NCBI RefSeq assembly: GCF_001905125.1
Contig: NZ_LWLE01000025.1
Span: forward strand, 36,811-100,810
Reading direction: 5' to 3'
Source: Streptomyces sp. TSRI0281
Lineage (GTDB): Bacteria; Actinomycetota; Actinomycetes; Streptomycetales; Streptomycetaceae
DNA length: 64,000 nucleotides
Shown: positions 17,285 through 25,427 of the stretch, one piece after another
Layout of the letters: each line of letters opens with the position of its first letter
Numbering within the stretch: position 1 is the stretch's first letter
Notes under the pieces: model-generated
Database searches by the model: none
The model's input: only the letters and a program-made list of their open reading frames with translations
Told to the model about the DNA's origin: nothing
Translations under genes and position numbers: made by a program

Positions 17285-19962
17285 GGCTTCACCTCGTATG
17301 CGGGCACGACCTGTCGCAGCGCGGACCGGCCCGACACGGTCGCCAGCAGGGCGGTGGCTTCGGTGAAGGTGGACGTGTGCGCGAACCCGGCGTCCTTGAG
17401 AGTGCCGGTCACGACGACCGCGTACGAATGGTCCTTCAGGACCGGTTTGTCCGGCGTGGTGATCGGCGGCGAGACATAGCGGTTGCTCAGCTCGTGCACG
17501 AGGCTGCGGCCCACGGCCCCGAAGGGGAGCGCCGCGATGAAGGCCGCGTCGGTGATCCGCCACGAGGGTTTCGGCGTACTGACGGGGCCGCCGAGCCACT
17601 TGGTCTCGTACTCCACCGGCACCGAGTACTGGGGCGCGGTCACCGCGGGGGCGGGCGGGGTCAGTTCGCTGCCCGAGCAGAGCTGTTCGAAGGCCGGCTG
17701 GGTGAGCTTCTCGTCGTCCGTCAGGTCGAAGAAGTCGGCCCGCGCGAAGTCCTCCTTGACCGGCTGAGCGGTGCCCGCCCCGCCGGCGAAGGTCACGGCC
17801 ACGGCGAAGGTGGTCGGCAGGGGCAGCCGGCCCGGCCCGTACCGGACCACCTGGATGCCCAGCGGAACCGTGCGCTGGCTGAACCGCGGCCGGCCCAGCG
17901 GATGCAGCAGCCGTCCGTCGGCCGCGTCGTCGGCGCGCAGCGACACCATCGTGCGCGCCCCGTCCGGCAGGACCGGCTCCCAGCTGCGCGGGTCGTCCAG
18001 GGCCTGCTCCAGGAGCCGGCAGACGTCTGGGGGCGGCGGCAGGGCGGTCTCGCCGGTGCAGTCCCAGCGTTCGTCGAAGGGAAAGCTCACGTCGAAGAAG
18101 AGCAGGGACACGCTGGCCCGGCCAGCCACGTGCCAGCAGGGGGTGGGGCCGTCCACGTGGATGCGCAGTCCGAGCGCGCACAGAGTCCGGGAGGCGAAGC
18201 GCAGCTCGAAGGAGCCGCTCAGGTCGAGCTGGACGCCGAAGCTGGGGTCCCAGCGCACCAGCGCGTCGAAGGAGAGCCGCCCGGTGACTCCGGTGCTGCG
18301 GGAGCCGATGACGGCGGACAGCTCCGCGCCCGCCTGGACGGTGCCAGGGGTGATGGCGAAGTAGCCGGAGAAGACGATGCGCAGCAGCGGGCTGTTCGCG
18401 AGGGGGATGGTCAGACGCTTCGGGGTGGGGAAGCCGGCGGGCGGGGTGAAGCGGGGGTGGAAGCCGCCGGCGCTGAGGATGAAGGTGGCGTCCTGCCCGC
18501 TCTTCACACGCAGGGCGAGACCGCCCTCGATGGAGGCGGTGAGAAGCCGGGAGCCGGCCAGGTCGGCGATGATCTCGATCAGGCCGTTCGCGGCGTCGAC
18601 GACGCCCGCGACCGAGGCCCGCAGGTCGAGGATCGGCACTTCGGGGGCGGGCAGGGCGACCCGGAGCCGGCCGAGGATGCCCACCACGCCGCTGGGCAGC
18701 TGGAGCACCACGCCGATGTCGGCGGTGATGAAGGAGACGGGGCGGCCCCAGCCGATCCGGAACATCGGGCCGACTACCGTGCTGCCCGGGCGGACGGGGA
18801 AGACCGCGCCCAGGTTGGCCAGGATCCGCGGCGCCGCCGCGGCGGGGTCCGCGGGGAACAGCAGGTCATCGAGATGGCCGGCCTGGACGACCTGGGCGAG
18901 GGCCGCCTGGTCGAGCGCGCGGCCGATGCCGAGAAGTCCGCCGACGGCGTTGAGGGTGATGGCGAGGCCGAGCTCGACGGGCGGGGTGAACAGGGCGCTC
19001 ATCACGACGAGGACCGACACCGGTGTGGTGTCCAGGATCCCGAAGGCCCGCACCTCGACGACGCCGAGACTGAGCGAGAGCGCGCCTTCGTACCGGCCGT
19101 CGTGCACGGCGAGGAATCCGCCGCCCTTGGCCGGGCCGACGGCGAGGGTGAGTCCGAAGCCCGTCGGCGGGACGGGGGTCGCCGTGAATCCGCCGCCGCT
19201 GGGGCTGATGGCGAGGCCGACGCCGTCGACGGTCGCGTCGCCGAGGCCGAGCAGCTTCGCGCCGAATGCCGCGTCGAGCCGGAGCCCGCCGCCTTGGGCG
19301 GAGACGAAGAGGGAGGGCGCGCGAACCACGGACGGCGCCTTGTCCAGGGGAATCGCCACGCCCTTGCCGGCGGCGCCGCCTTCGAGCCGCAGGCCGTTCT
19401 TGTCGAGCTGGACCGCGAGGCTGCCCGAGAGGGCGAGGCCGCCGGGGACGAGAAGCCCGAGCAGTGCGTCGCCGGTGAACGCCAGAGTGACGCCGTCGGC
19501 CCGGAAGGTGAGCGTTGAGGCATCGGGGGTGGCGGAGGGGAGGGAGAGCACGAGGCTGATCCCGTCGCTCACGGCCAGTCCGGGTACGAGGGGAAGCGCG
19601 CCGGTCAGGTGGAAGGTGAGGCCGATCGTCGGGGGCAGGGCCGTGGCGGTGGGCGCCGGCACCGGACCGGGGCCCAGCGTGAGCACGTCCTGGATGACCA
19701 GCTGCCAGGCCGGCAGTGACTGCCCGACCGCCGTCCGCAGCAGGTCGACGAGGACCGGCCATACGCCCCCCTGGGACGCGGCGTCCGGCAGGGCGAACCG
19801 TGCGAGCAGCGCGTCGGGGGTCAGTGCGCCGCCGGACAGGCCGAGCGCCTGCGCGAGCCGTTGTCTGCGGGTGGCGTCGTCGGGCAGGCCCGCGAGGACG
19901 GGGAGGAGGGGGTCGAGCCCCGCACGGAGTTGGGCCGCCAGTTGCGGCAGCGGGGTCGTCAC
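17281..19962 (-). CDS. DUF6603-like protein, first gene of the 15-kb operon
   Basis: About 893 aa from the GTG at 19962 (TTPLPQLAAQLRAGLDPLL). The frame stays open to 20400, so a longer N-terminus cannot be excluded. The N-terminal 120 residues are helical. The rest is a long series of amphipathic beta strands rich in Gly, Leu and Val (GLALSGSLAVQLDKNGLRL, LTASIEGGLALRV, FILSAGGFHPRFTPPAGFP, FELRFASRTLCALGLRI, LLFFDVSFPFDERWDC). The GGFHPRFTPP and FFDVSFPFDERW segments fit the DUF6603 family as I know it. No classical signal peptide is visible. Its position at the head of a translationally coupled operon suggests it is made first and in proportion with the other subunits. The role is unknown; a beta-groove or channel-like structural part is only inferred. 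Confidence 0.75.
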   Translation of the reverse strand: MTTPLPQLAAQLRAGLDPLLPVLAGLPDDATRRQRLAQALGLSGGALTPDALLARFALPDAASQGGVWPVLVDLLRTAVGQSLPAWQLVIQDVLTLGPGPVPAPTATALPPTIGLTFHLTGALPLVPGLAVSDGISLVLSLPSATPDASTLTFRADGVTLAFTGDALLGLLVPGGLALSGSLAVQLDKNGLRLEGGAAGKGVAIPLDKAPSVVRAPSLFVSAQGGGLRLDAAFGAKLLGLGDATVDGVGLAISPSGGGFTATPVPPTGFGLTLAVGPAKGGGFLAVHDGRYEGALSLSLGVVEVRAFGILDTTPVSVLVVMSALFTPPVELGLAITLNAVGGLLGIGRALDQAALAQVVQAGHLDDLLFPADPAAAAPRILANLGAVFPVRPGSTVVGPMFRIGWGRPVSFITADIGVVLQLPSGVVGILGRLRVALPAPEVPILDLRASVAGVVDAANGLIEIIADLAGSRLLTASIEGGLALRVKSGQDATFILSAGGFHPRFTPPAGFPTPKRLTIPLANSPLLRIVFSGYFAITPGTVQAGAELSAVIGSRSTGVTGRLSFDALVRWDPSFGVQLDLSGSFELRFASRTLCALGLRIHVDGPTPCWHVAGRASVSLLFFDVSFPFDERWDCTGETALPPPPDVCRLLEQALDDPRSWEPVLPDGARTMVSLRADDAADGRLLHPLGRPRFSQRTVPLGIQVVRYGPGRLPLPTTFAVAVTFAGGAGTAQPVKEDFARADFFDLTDDEKLTQPAFEQLCSGSELTPPAPAVTAPQYSVPVEYETKWLGGPVSTPKPSWRITDAAFIAALPFGAVGRSLVHELSNRYVSPPITTPDKPVLKDHSYAVVVTGTLKDAGFAHTSTFTEATALLATVSGRSALRQVVPAYEVKP

Positions 19963-20474
19963 CGGCAGGCCGTGCGGACGCGGGGGATGCCGGGTGCGCG
20001 AGGGACATTCATCTGATCGTTGCCGTTCTCCGCCCGGGGCCGGGAGCGCTGCCGCCGCGACGGATGGGGATGGGAACGCCTCGACGCTAACGCCGACCGT
20101 CGCACCGGGCATGGCCGCGCGCCGCGGAACGGGACCAGGCGGTACACATTTCACCTGACCGGCAGGGTTCACCCGACCGGCAGGGCGACTCAGCCACGAG
20201 AGCCGGTCGCCCGCCCGGGACCGCCGGGTCAGGTCGGGTTCCGGTCCGGTCGTGGTGCCGTTGTCCGTCACGGCGGCAGGCCGTCGTGACGTCACCGGTT
20301 CCGTCGCTCTTCGCGCTGCGGGCGGCAGCGCCCGCGCGTCGCGCCGCGCGCGGCGCGCGGCGGTAGTTGGACGCGTGCGCACCCATCCCCTAGACCTCAC
20401 TCACAGTATCCACTCTGTCACCAGAACCGGACGGGTCCGGCGGCGCGGGCCGAGCAGGACCGATCAGGAGCGAC
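19963..20474. other. Region upstream of the 15-kb operon
   Basis: A divergent intergenic stretch between the operon and a rightward phosphoribosyltransferase fragment. It should contain the operon promoter, but I cannot assign -35 and -10 boxes with confidence. A perfect 16-bp GC palindrome lies at 20341-20356, followed by a less GC-rich patch at about 20390-20425. The minus frame of the first operon gene remains open through most of it. Confidence 0.4.
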
Positions 20475-20706
20475 ATGCCGCCTCTCCAGCCGCCCGGGGA
20501 CCGTGAGACGCTGCGACGGCTCCTCGCGGAGAACGCGTTCGCCCACGCGGCCGATGGTCACGACCTGTGCGGTCGCTCCGGCACCCGGGTTCCGTGGCTC
20601 TACTACGGCGGCGCGGTGAGCCTCACTCCGCGAGGTGCGCGGCTGATGGCCGCGGCCGTCCTCGACCGGCTCGGCGGGTTCGAGGCGACCCAGCTCGTGG
20701 CCCCTC
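20475..20706 (+). pseudogene. Phosphoribosyltransferase-like N-terminal fragment
   Basis: The frame starting at 20475 reads MPPLQPPGDRETLRRLLAEN, then SGTRVPWLYYGGAVSLTPRG and ARLMAAAVLDRLGGFEATQLV. This resembles the N-terminal half of orotate phosphoribosyltransferase-type proteins: an initial helix, an SG..xxWY substrate segment, then LTPxGARLMAxAVLDRL. After about residue 78 the sequence turns into Arg/Gly/Pro-rich nonsense to a stop at 20909, and the PRPP-binding loop that should follow is absent. It is therefore most likely a 3'-truncated relic, divergent from the operon. Confidence 0.45.
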
Positions 20707-20737
20707 GGGCGGGCCCTCGTCCGGAGGTCCCTTATCC

Positions 20738-20859
20738 GGCGGTCCCTCGAAAAGCGCGGCGAGGTCGCGGAGCGTGTCCCGCTCGGCGGGCGTCAGGGCG
20801 TACGGAGCCAGGGCCGCGTCAGGATCGGACCGTACGGCAAGGCAGAAGTCGAAGTCCGA
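20738..20859 (-). pseudogene. LigA/NHLP-leader-like peptide fragment
   Basis: One minus frame without a start codon reads SDFDFCLAVRSDPDAALAPY then ALTPAERDTLRDLAALFEGP. The pattern L..DP.AAL..Y.LTP.ER..L is characteristic of LigA-type small subunits and of related peptide families used as RiPP precursor leaders (Os1348 or Franean1 type). The segment abuts the 3' side of the phosphoribosyltransferase fragment in opposite orientation and has a TGA shortly upstream, so it is a relic. The family assignment rests on pattern memory only. Confidence 0.3.
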
Positions 20860-20944
20860 CTGCGGCGATCGACAACGTCGTCAAGAGCGCCCACGCGAAG
20901 CACCTTTGAACAGGTGATCGCTCCTGCGGCCGGCGGCGGATGCT

Positions 20945-21379
20945 GACGAAGGTCCCGCCCGCCGCCGCCGAAGGAGAGACAGGCCGCGACCGGCGACCGA
21001 CCCGAGGCGATCTCCTCCAGGAACGTCCGGACACCCGGACGGATGGCCTCCTGACATTCCTCGACGAGGTCCTCTGCATCGCCGGACACCAGATCCGACA
21101 GGAGCTCCAGGGAGCACCACCCACACGCGTGGCGCAGAAGGACCGCGCCGCCACCAGGATCTCTGCGACCGCGGGCGGCGGGCGGTACCGGAACTCCCCG
21201 CTGACGCATGGCCTTCCATCCACCTCCGCTGGTCACGGAGGCTGGCTGTCGGGATCCGTGGCCAGCGCCTCGAAGGGCCCGTCGAACACATGGAGAGCGC
21301 TCTACTCACCGCACTCGCAGCGGAGCGTCGTGATCCCGCTGTCCTCGATCGCGGCGCGAATCAGACAGCTCTTCGGCAT
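20945..21379 (-). pseudogene. Eroded minus-strand gene
   Basis: Starting at the ATG at 21379, coherent protein-like stretches follow one another: MPKSCLIRAAIEDSGITTLR, a TAG, then ALHVFDGPFEALATDPDS, a TGA, then VSGEFRYRPPPAVAEILVAA. A frame change then gives HACGWCSLELLSDLVSGDAE and EECQEAIRPGVRTFLEEIAS. The composition is natural throughout, so I read this as one decayed gene with two nonsense codons and at least one frameshift. I do not recognise the family. Confidence 0.35.
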
Positions 21380-21643
21380 CTCCCGCCCTGCCTCGGGGGG
21401 GGCGGTCACCATGCCCGGCCATGCGGCGGCACGTACGACGAGCGGACCGAGCGCCGGCTTTCTACCATGGAGATAGGCGACCCCTGGCTCGACATGGCCG
21501 CCCGCACTCCCTCGGAGCGGAGGACGCACCTCTCGGAATCGCTCTTCCTCCTCACCTCGACGGGGCCTCCGGCAGCATGCGGCGCGACAACCAGGACTCC
21601 GGTGGCCAGGGGGCCGATCTCCGCAGAACGGAGGCCAACCATC

Positions 21644-22516
21644 ATGCGTACCGCGGTGCGCGACAACTTCTCCGCCTTCTCCACACGGTTGGAGGGGCGG
21701 GTCAGACACATGTATCTGGACAGCCTCGGCAACGTGACCATCGGCATCGGCAACAAGATCGACCCCGTGGCGGATGCCCTGGCGCTCGCTTCCCTCGGCG
21801 CACCGTTGCTCCGGGACAGTGACAACACGAAGGCCTCCGACTTCGAGATCACCGCCGAGTGGACTGTCGTCAAGGCCGGCGGCACCGCCACGACTCTGCA
21901 TCTCAGCGACGCGGGGATCGACACCCTGGTGACGAAGCGGCTGAACCAGAACGAGGCCGTGATCCGCACCCTCTTCGCAGGGTTCGACACATGGCCGGCC
22001 GACGCCCAGCTCGGCGTCCTCAGCATGGCCTGGGGCCTGGGGCCGAACGGCCTGGGCCCGTCCCTGTTCCGGAAGTTCCATTTGGCCGTCGGCGCCAGAA
22101 ACTGGTTCGCCGCCGCACTGCAGTGCAACATGGGCGGATCGGGCCTGGGGAAGCGCAACGCGGTCGACCGCGGCCTGTTCCGGAACGCGGGCGTTTCGGA
22201 GGAGCCGCCGGCCAGCGACCCTGACATTCTCTTCCTTCCCGTCCCCGGCAATCGCCCCAATCGCCAGCTCGGGGACGTCGACCAAGCGGGCGCGGACGAT
22301 ATCGGAGTCATACAAAGGATGTTCGGCCCGACGCGCCTGAATCTCCTGGTCCCGGGCACCTTCACCCGGGGAACCTTCGACGCGGCCACGCTCGTCGCGG
22401 TCACCGCCTTTCAGACCACCGAGGCGGCTCTGCCCAACTCGGGCCCCTTCCCCGTCACGGGCGTGGTGGCCCAGCTCACCTGGGCATGCTTGGGCGAGCA
22501 CGTCCCACAGGCCTGA
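21644..22516 (+). CDS. GH24 (T4-type) lysozyme with C-terminal peptidoglycan-binding-like domain
   Basis: A 290-aa protein from the ATG at 21644, placed by a GGAGG ribosome site 9 bases upstream; the longer open frame before it is ignored. Residues 17-32 (EGRVRHMYLDSLGNVT) reproduce the GH24 catalytic spacing E-8-D-5-T: Glu17, Asp26 and Thr32. TIGIGN follows, as in phage lysozymes. The residue 100-190 segment (AQLGVLSMAWGLG...NRGLFRNAG-like pattern) completes the fold. The C-terminal about 90 residues (DDIGVIQRMFG...GTFDAATLVAVTAFQ) look like a PG_binding_1 domain. There is no signal peptide, so export would need a holin or another device, as for phage endolysins. No other phage genes are nearby. 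The operon of large proteins lies 1.7 kb away and a functional link is inferred. Confidence 0.82.
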   Translation: MRTAVRDNFSAFSTRLEGRVRHMYLDSLGNVTIGIGNKIDPVADALALASLGAPLLRDSDNTKASDFEITAEWTVVKAGGTATTLHLSDAGIDTLVTKRLNQNEAVIRTLFAGFDTWPADAQLGVLSMAWGLGPNGLGPSLFRKFHLAVGARNWFAAALQCNMGGSGLGKRNAVDRGLFRNAGVSEEPPASDPDILFLPVPGNRPNRQLGDVDQAGADDIGVIQRMFGPTRLNLLVPGTFTRGTFDAATLVAVTAFQTTEAALPNSGPFPVTGVVAQLTWACLGEHVPQA

Positions 22517-22637
22517 GACACGGGACGGCCCGCGACCGGGCGTGCCCGGGTGCTGCCGAATCGGCACGCGTGCCGCCCGCCGTCCCGGCAGCCTCCGCCC
22601 GTTCGCCATGGCCACCTGATCCGTCAGGATGCACGCG

Positions 22638-22667
22638 TGCCCCGCGGTGCCCCGCCACCGCGGGGCA
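22638..22667 (+). terminator. Hairpin downstream of the lysozyme gene
   Basis: TGCCCCGCGGTG and CACCGCGGGGCA form a perfect 12-bp stem around a 6-base loop, 121 bases after the lysozyme stop. No T-tract follows, which is common for actinobacterial terminators. Confidence 0.5.
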
Positions 22668-22748
22668 AAGACACAGCACCCCCTGACGGCGCGGGTCGGA
22701 CAGCCTGGTTCTCGCGCCGGTGGGGGTGTCGCGTCGTGGAGCAACTCA

Positions 22749-23015
22749 CTGGTCCATGTCGCCGAGACCCGCCAGGTCCGCGGCGGCACCGAGCAGTACT
22801 ACCGGCGTACGGCCCGTCACATGGTCGTCGCCGAACCCCAAGCGGCAGGCACCACTGCGATGCTCGCCGCAGTGGCCCAGGAGCTGGACCGCTCTCCCGC
22901 CGAGACCCACCTGACACTGCGCCACCTGCGTCTCGAACCTGCGAAGGCAAGAGAACTCAGCGAGGCCCTCACCAAACTGGTCGATGAGTCTCCCCTCGTA
23001 GCGTGGAGTCCGTGA
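22749..23015 (+). pseudogene. ArsR-like regulator fragment cut by an IS3 element
   Basis: In the frame ending at 23015 a coherent segment starts at about 22749: LVHVAETRQVRGGTEQYYRR, then AQELDRSPAETHLTLRHLRL and LSEALTKLVDESPL. It resembles the wing and the C-terminal dimerisation helices of ArsR-type (HTH_20-like) regulators. The DNA-binding N-terminus is missing upstream. The last codons are supplied by the left end of the IS element that begins at 23004. The gene is broken on both sides. Confidence 0.5.
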
Positions 23016-23027
23016 CTGCAGGGGGAG

Positions 23028-23336
23028 TTGAGAGTCAGGGCAGAGAAGCGTCGGGTGTTCAAGCCGGAGTTTCGTGAGGGGGCTGTACGGATCGTGGCCG
23101 AGACGGGGAAGCCGATCTCCGAGGTTGCCGATGACCTGGGGACCAACGAGGCGACGCTCGCGAGCTGGGTGTCACGGGCCAAGCGAGCCGAGAAGGGCAA
23201 GCCGGCCGTCGTGGCCGGGGTGATCAGCGACCAGAGGACCGAGTACAGCATTCCGCACGCGGTGTCCTGCCGGGCGCTGGGGGGTGAGCCAGTCATGGTT
23301 CTACAAGTGGCATACCCGCAAACCCACCCCGCGTGA
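23028..23336 (+). CDS. IS3 transposase OrfA-like, HTH part
   Basis: From the TTG at 23028 the frame reads AEKRRVFKPEFREGAVRIVA and ISEVADDLGTNEATLASWVS, the helix-turn-helix of IS3-family OrfA. The usual leucine-zipper tail is absent; after about residue 60 the frame enters sequence that belongs to the start of OrfB (ISDQRTEYSIPHAVSCRALG). This suggests an internal deletion fused the two genes before a later frameshift at the run of six G at 23279-23284. Confidence 0.65.
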   Translation: MRVRAEKRRVFKPEFREGAVRIVAETGKPISEVADDLGTNEATLASWVSRAKRAEKGKPAVVAGVISDQRTEYSIPHAVSCRALGGEPVMVLQVAYPQTHPA

Positions 23337-24099
23337 GCTGCGAAGACAGCAGCTGTCTGACGAGATCAAGGAGATCTTCAAGGAGTCGGGTGGAACCTAC
23401 GGGTCCCCGAAGATCTTCATCCTGCTGGTCCGCAAGGGCTGGCGCATCTCGGTCAACACCGTTGCGAAGCTGATGGCCGAGCTCGGTCTCATCGCCCGCG
23501 TGGTGAAGCACCGTAGGGGTCTGACCAGGCAGGGGAAGCGCCCGGCCGCGCCGGACTTCGTGAAGCGGGACTTCACCGCCGAGGAACTCGACTTCGTCCG
23601 GGTCGGCGATATGACCGAGATCGTCACCGCCGAGGGGAAGATCTACCTGGCGACCGTCATCGATCTGTTCTCGCGGCGCCTGCTCGGCTACGCGATGGAC
23701 GCCCACCACGACGCCGGCCTGGTGGTCGCCGCGCTGAACATGGCCGCGGCCACCCGCGGCGGCGATGTCCGCGGCGTGATCTTCCACAGCGACCGCGGAT
23801 CGGAATACACCTCACGGAAGTTCGGCCGTGCCTGCCGCAAGTTGGGCGTCTTCCAGTCCATGGGCCGAGTTGGACCGTGCTTCGACAACGCTGTGAGCGA
23901 GGCGTTCAACAGCGTGCTCAAGGCCGAGTACGTCCACCGTCGCACCTTCCGCACCCGGGCCGAGGCCCGGATCAAGGTCGCCACCTGGATCACCGACTTC
24001 TACAACGCCCGTCGGCTACACAGCGTGTGCGACTACAAGAGCCCGATCGACTACGAACGCGAGTACTGGGCCGGCCTCACCCCGAAGCTGGCTGCATAG
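23284..24099 (+). CDS. IS3 transposase OrfB, DDE integrase domain
   Basis: The frame contains the HTH_21-type segment EIKEIFKESGGTYGSPKI near the start and then an rve integrase core. The first catalytic Asp lies in VGDMTEIVTAEGKIYLATVI, the second in IFHSDRGSEYTS, and the Glu in DNAVSEAFNSVLKAE, with the expected spacing. The C-terminus (YNARRLHSVCDYKSPIDYE) is complete. The natural N-terminus lies upstream in the OrfA frame. Five rather than six G at 23279-23284 would restore CRALGVSQSWFYKW, so the frames differ by +1 and not by the usual programmed -1 shift. The element is probably inactive unless the extra G is an artefact. Confidence 0.8.
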   Translation: MSQSWFYKWHTRKPTPRELRRQQLSDEIKEIFKESGGTYGSPKIFILLVRKGWRISVNTVAKLMAELGLIARVVKHRRGLTRQGKRPAAPDFVKRDFTAEELDFVRVGDMTEIVTAEGKIYLATVIDLFSRRLLGYAMDAHHDAGLVVAALNMAAATRGGDVRGVIFHSDRGSEYTSRKFGRACRKLGVFQSMGRVGPCFDNAVSEAFNSVLKAEYVHRRTFRTRAEARIKVATWITDFYNARRLHSVCDYKSPIDYEREYWAGLTPKLAA

Positions 24100-24110
24100 G
24101 AAGGACTCCA

Positions 24111-24314
24111 CAGGTCGAGGGGATTGACAATCCCGTTCCGCTGAGTCCGTTCCTGCCGACCTATGAGGCCGAGAAGTTCTTTGTGGCCCCCGGACTGCTC
24201 GCAACGGTCAGCAGCGACGAGAACGAGGCGGTCGTGAGCTTCGGCGCGCTCCACCGCGGAGCGCTGACGCCGCTGCTCGAACACGGGTTTCACTGGTTCC
24301 ACTTCGACGGGTGA
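24111..24314 (+). pseudogene. C-terminal gene fragment abutting the IS3 right end
   Basis: Directly after the IS the frame reads PVPLSPFLPTYEAEKFFVAP then GLLATVSSDENEAVVSFGAL and ends HGFHWFHFDG with a TGA at 24314. The composition is natural, but there is no start codon of its own. It is the 3' remnant of a gene whose 5' part was lost or displaced by the IS. I do not recognise the family. Confidence 0.4.
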
Positions 24315-24442
24315 GGCGCGGGCGGGCGGGTATCGAGGCGTGGGCAACCTGCGAAATTCACCCTCGTGGCAGGGCCTGGAGCGGTAAGTCCCGCCACTTG
24401 ACGCGAGTGCAACTGGCTGGCTTTGTTCACAAGCTGCGGTTC

Positions 24443-24463
24443 TGGCTCAACTTCTTTGATGTC
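24443..24463 (+). repeat. Solo copy of a 21-bp terminal repeat
   Basis: TGGCTCAACTTCTTTGATGTC matches, at 19 of 21 bases, the right end of the 157-bp MITE-like element at 49389-49545, and the match extends outward with GGTTC. It lies in the otherwise gene-free stretch 24315-24801, where I see nothing else. It is probably a leftover IS or MITE end. Confidence 0.55.
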
Positions 24464-24801
24464 AGCGGTCACGCCGATTTCAGTACGATGCTGCGGGCGG
24501 CCGGCACGGGCCAGGCGGTTCTCGCTCGCCTCACCGCGCCTGGGGCCGGGGGCGGTCCCCGTCTCTGTGTGAAGGTGTATGTATGGGTTCGTTCGCCACC
24601 GGAGCTGACCGAACTTAGCTATGGGGCACGTTCGCCAACACCAATCGTCCCCGAGCAATGGACTCCTGGGCAGCCCGGCGTCCGGCCCGCACCGGTCACC
24701 CGGTCCCGGAGAACCACGTGGTAAGTGACCGTGCCCGGCGGCCACCGCTGGGCTGCGGCCAGTTGACGTGACCGCCTGTCACCCGGTGTTCGTCGATATG
24801 G

Positions 24802-25188
24802 TCAGACCAGGGTGGAGACGCAGAACGGGTGGCCCGCGGGATCCAGCAGGACCCGCCACCGGTCGGGGTCCGGCTGGAATTCGGGCTTGACGGCCCCCAG
24901 CGCGAGCAGGCGGGCCTGAGCGGCGTCCAGGTCGTCGACACCTAGTTCCATATGGGCCTGCTTCTCCTGGGAGGGGTCCGGCCACGTGGGGCGGCGGTAG
25001 TCGGCAAGCCGGTTGAAGCCGAGCCCTGGAGCTCCCTCCTGGCCCAGCAAAATGAAATCGTCGGTGGAAAAGACCACAGGCAGGCCGAGTGCCTTTCCGT
25101 AAAAGCGGGCCAGTTCGGCGGGGTCAGGGCAGTCGAAGGTGACGGCCGAGTAGCGGAACGTGAATGCTGACGTGTCTTCATGGCTCAT
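24802..25188 (-). CDS. VOC family protein (glyoxalase/bleomycin-resistance fold)
   Basis: A 128-aa protein from the ATG at 25188; a GTG three codons upstream is an alternative. It has the vicinal-oxygen-chelate layout: VTFDCPDPAELARFYGKALG at the start, a glyoxalase-like LGFNRL strand, HMELGVDDLDAAQARLLALG in the middle and VLLDPAGHPFCVSTLV at the end. Metal-site-type residues are His at HMELGV and possibly the final strand. Single-domain proteins of this type act as small enzymes or antibiotic-binding proteins; nothing shows which applies. It stands alone on the minus strand. Confidence 0.82.
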   Translation of the reverse strand: MSHEDTSAFTFRYSAVTFDCPDPAELARFYGKALGLPVVFSTDDFILLGQEGAPGLGFNRLADYRRPTWPDPSQEKQAHMELGVDDLDAAQARLLALGAVKPEFQPDPDRWRVLLDPAGHPFCVSTLV

Positions 25189-25427
25189 GACGGGCACGGT
25201 ATTAGGGGTCTAGGACGGGTTCGGTCCTATTTGCTGTACGGGCGGCGAGGCCGCGGCACGGCACGGCGGCCAGTGCTCGACAGCTACAGCAGCGTGCTGC
25301 GTTACGGGCCTGTGTGAGGACCCCTCGGGATCCGTGGCGGCGAGCCGGGCAAAAGGGGTGCCGCCCGGCCCCGGGGCCGCACAGGTGAGCAACATGGCGT
25401 CGGCCTCATGCTTGCCGGGGTGGTCCG

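Larger units (their letters stand above)
23004..24110 (+). mobile_element. IS3-family insertion sequence, degenerate
   Basis: The element has inverted ends TGGAGTCC (23004-23011) and GGACTCCA (24103-24110), with a further internal match TGCAG on both sides. It carries orfA and orfB of an IS3 transposase in different frames. At 1107 bp it is short for the family. No matching target duplication is seen (GCG on the left, CAG on the right). Its left end lies inside an ArsR-like relic and its right end abuts another gene fragment. Confidence 0.75.

Noticed and set aside
4900..22516. The operon plus lysozyme as an extracellular contractile injection system or prophage
   Set aside because: No sheath, tube, baseplate, AAA+ disassembly ATPase, capsid, portal or integrase sequence is recognisable. 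Only the lysozyme is phage-like.
22629..22748. N-terminal part of the frame leading into the ArsR-like fragment
   Set aside because: Biased composition before residue 40 and it crosses the lysozyme hairpin; the real gene fragment begins near 22749.
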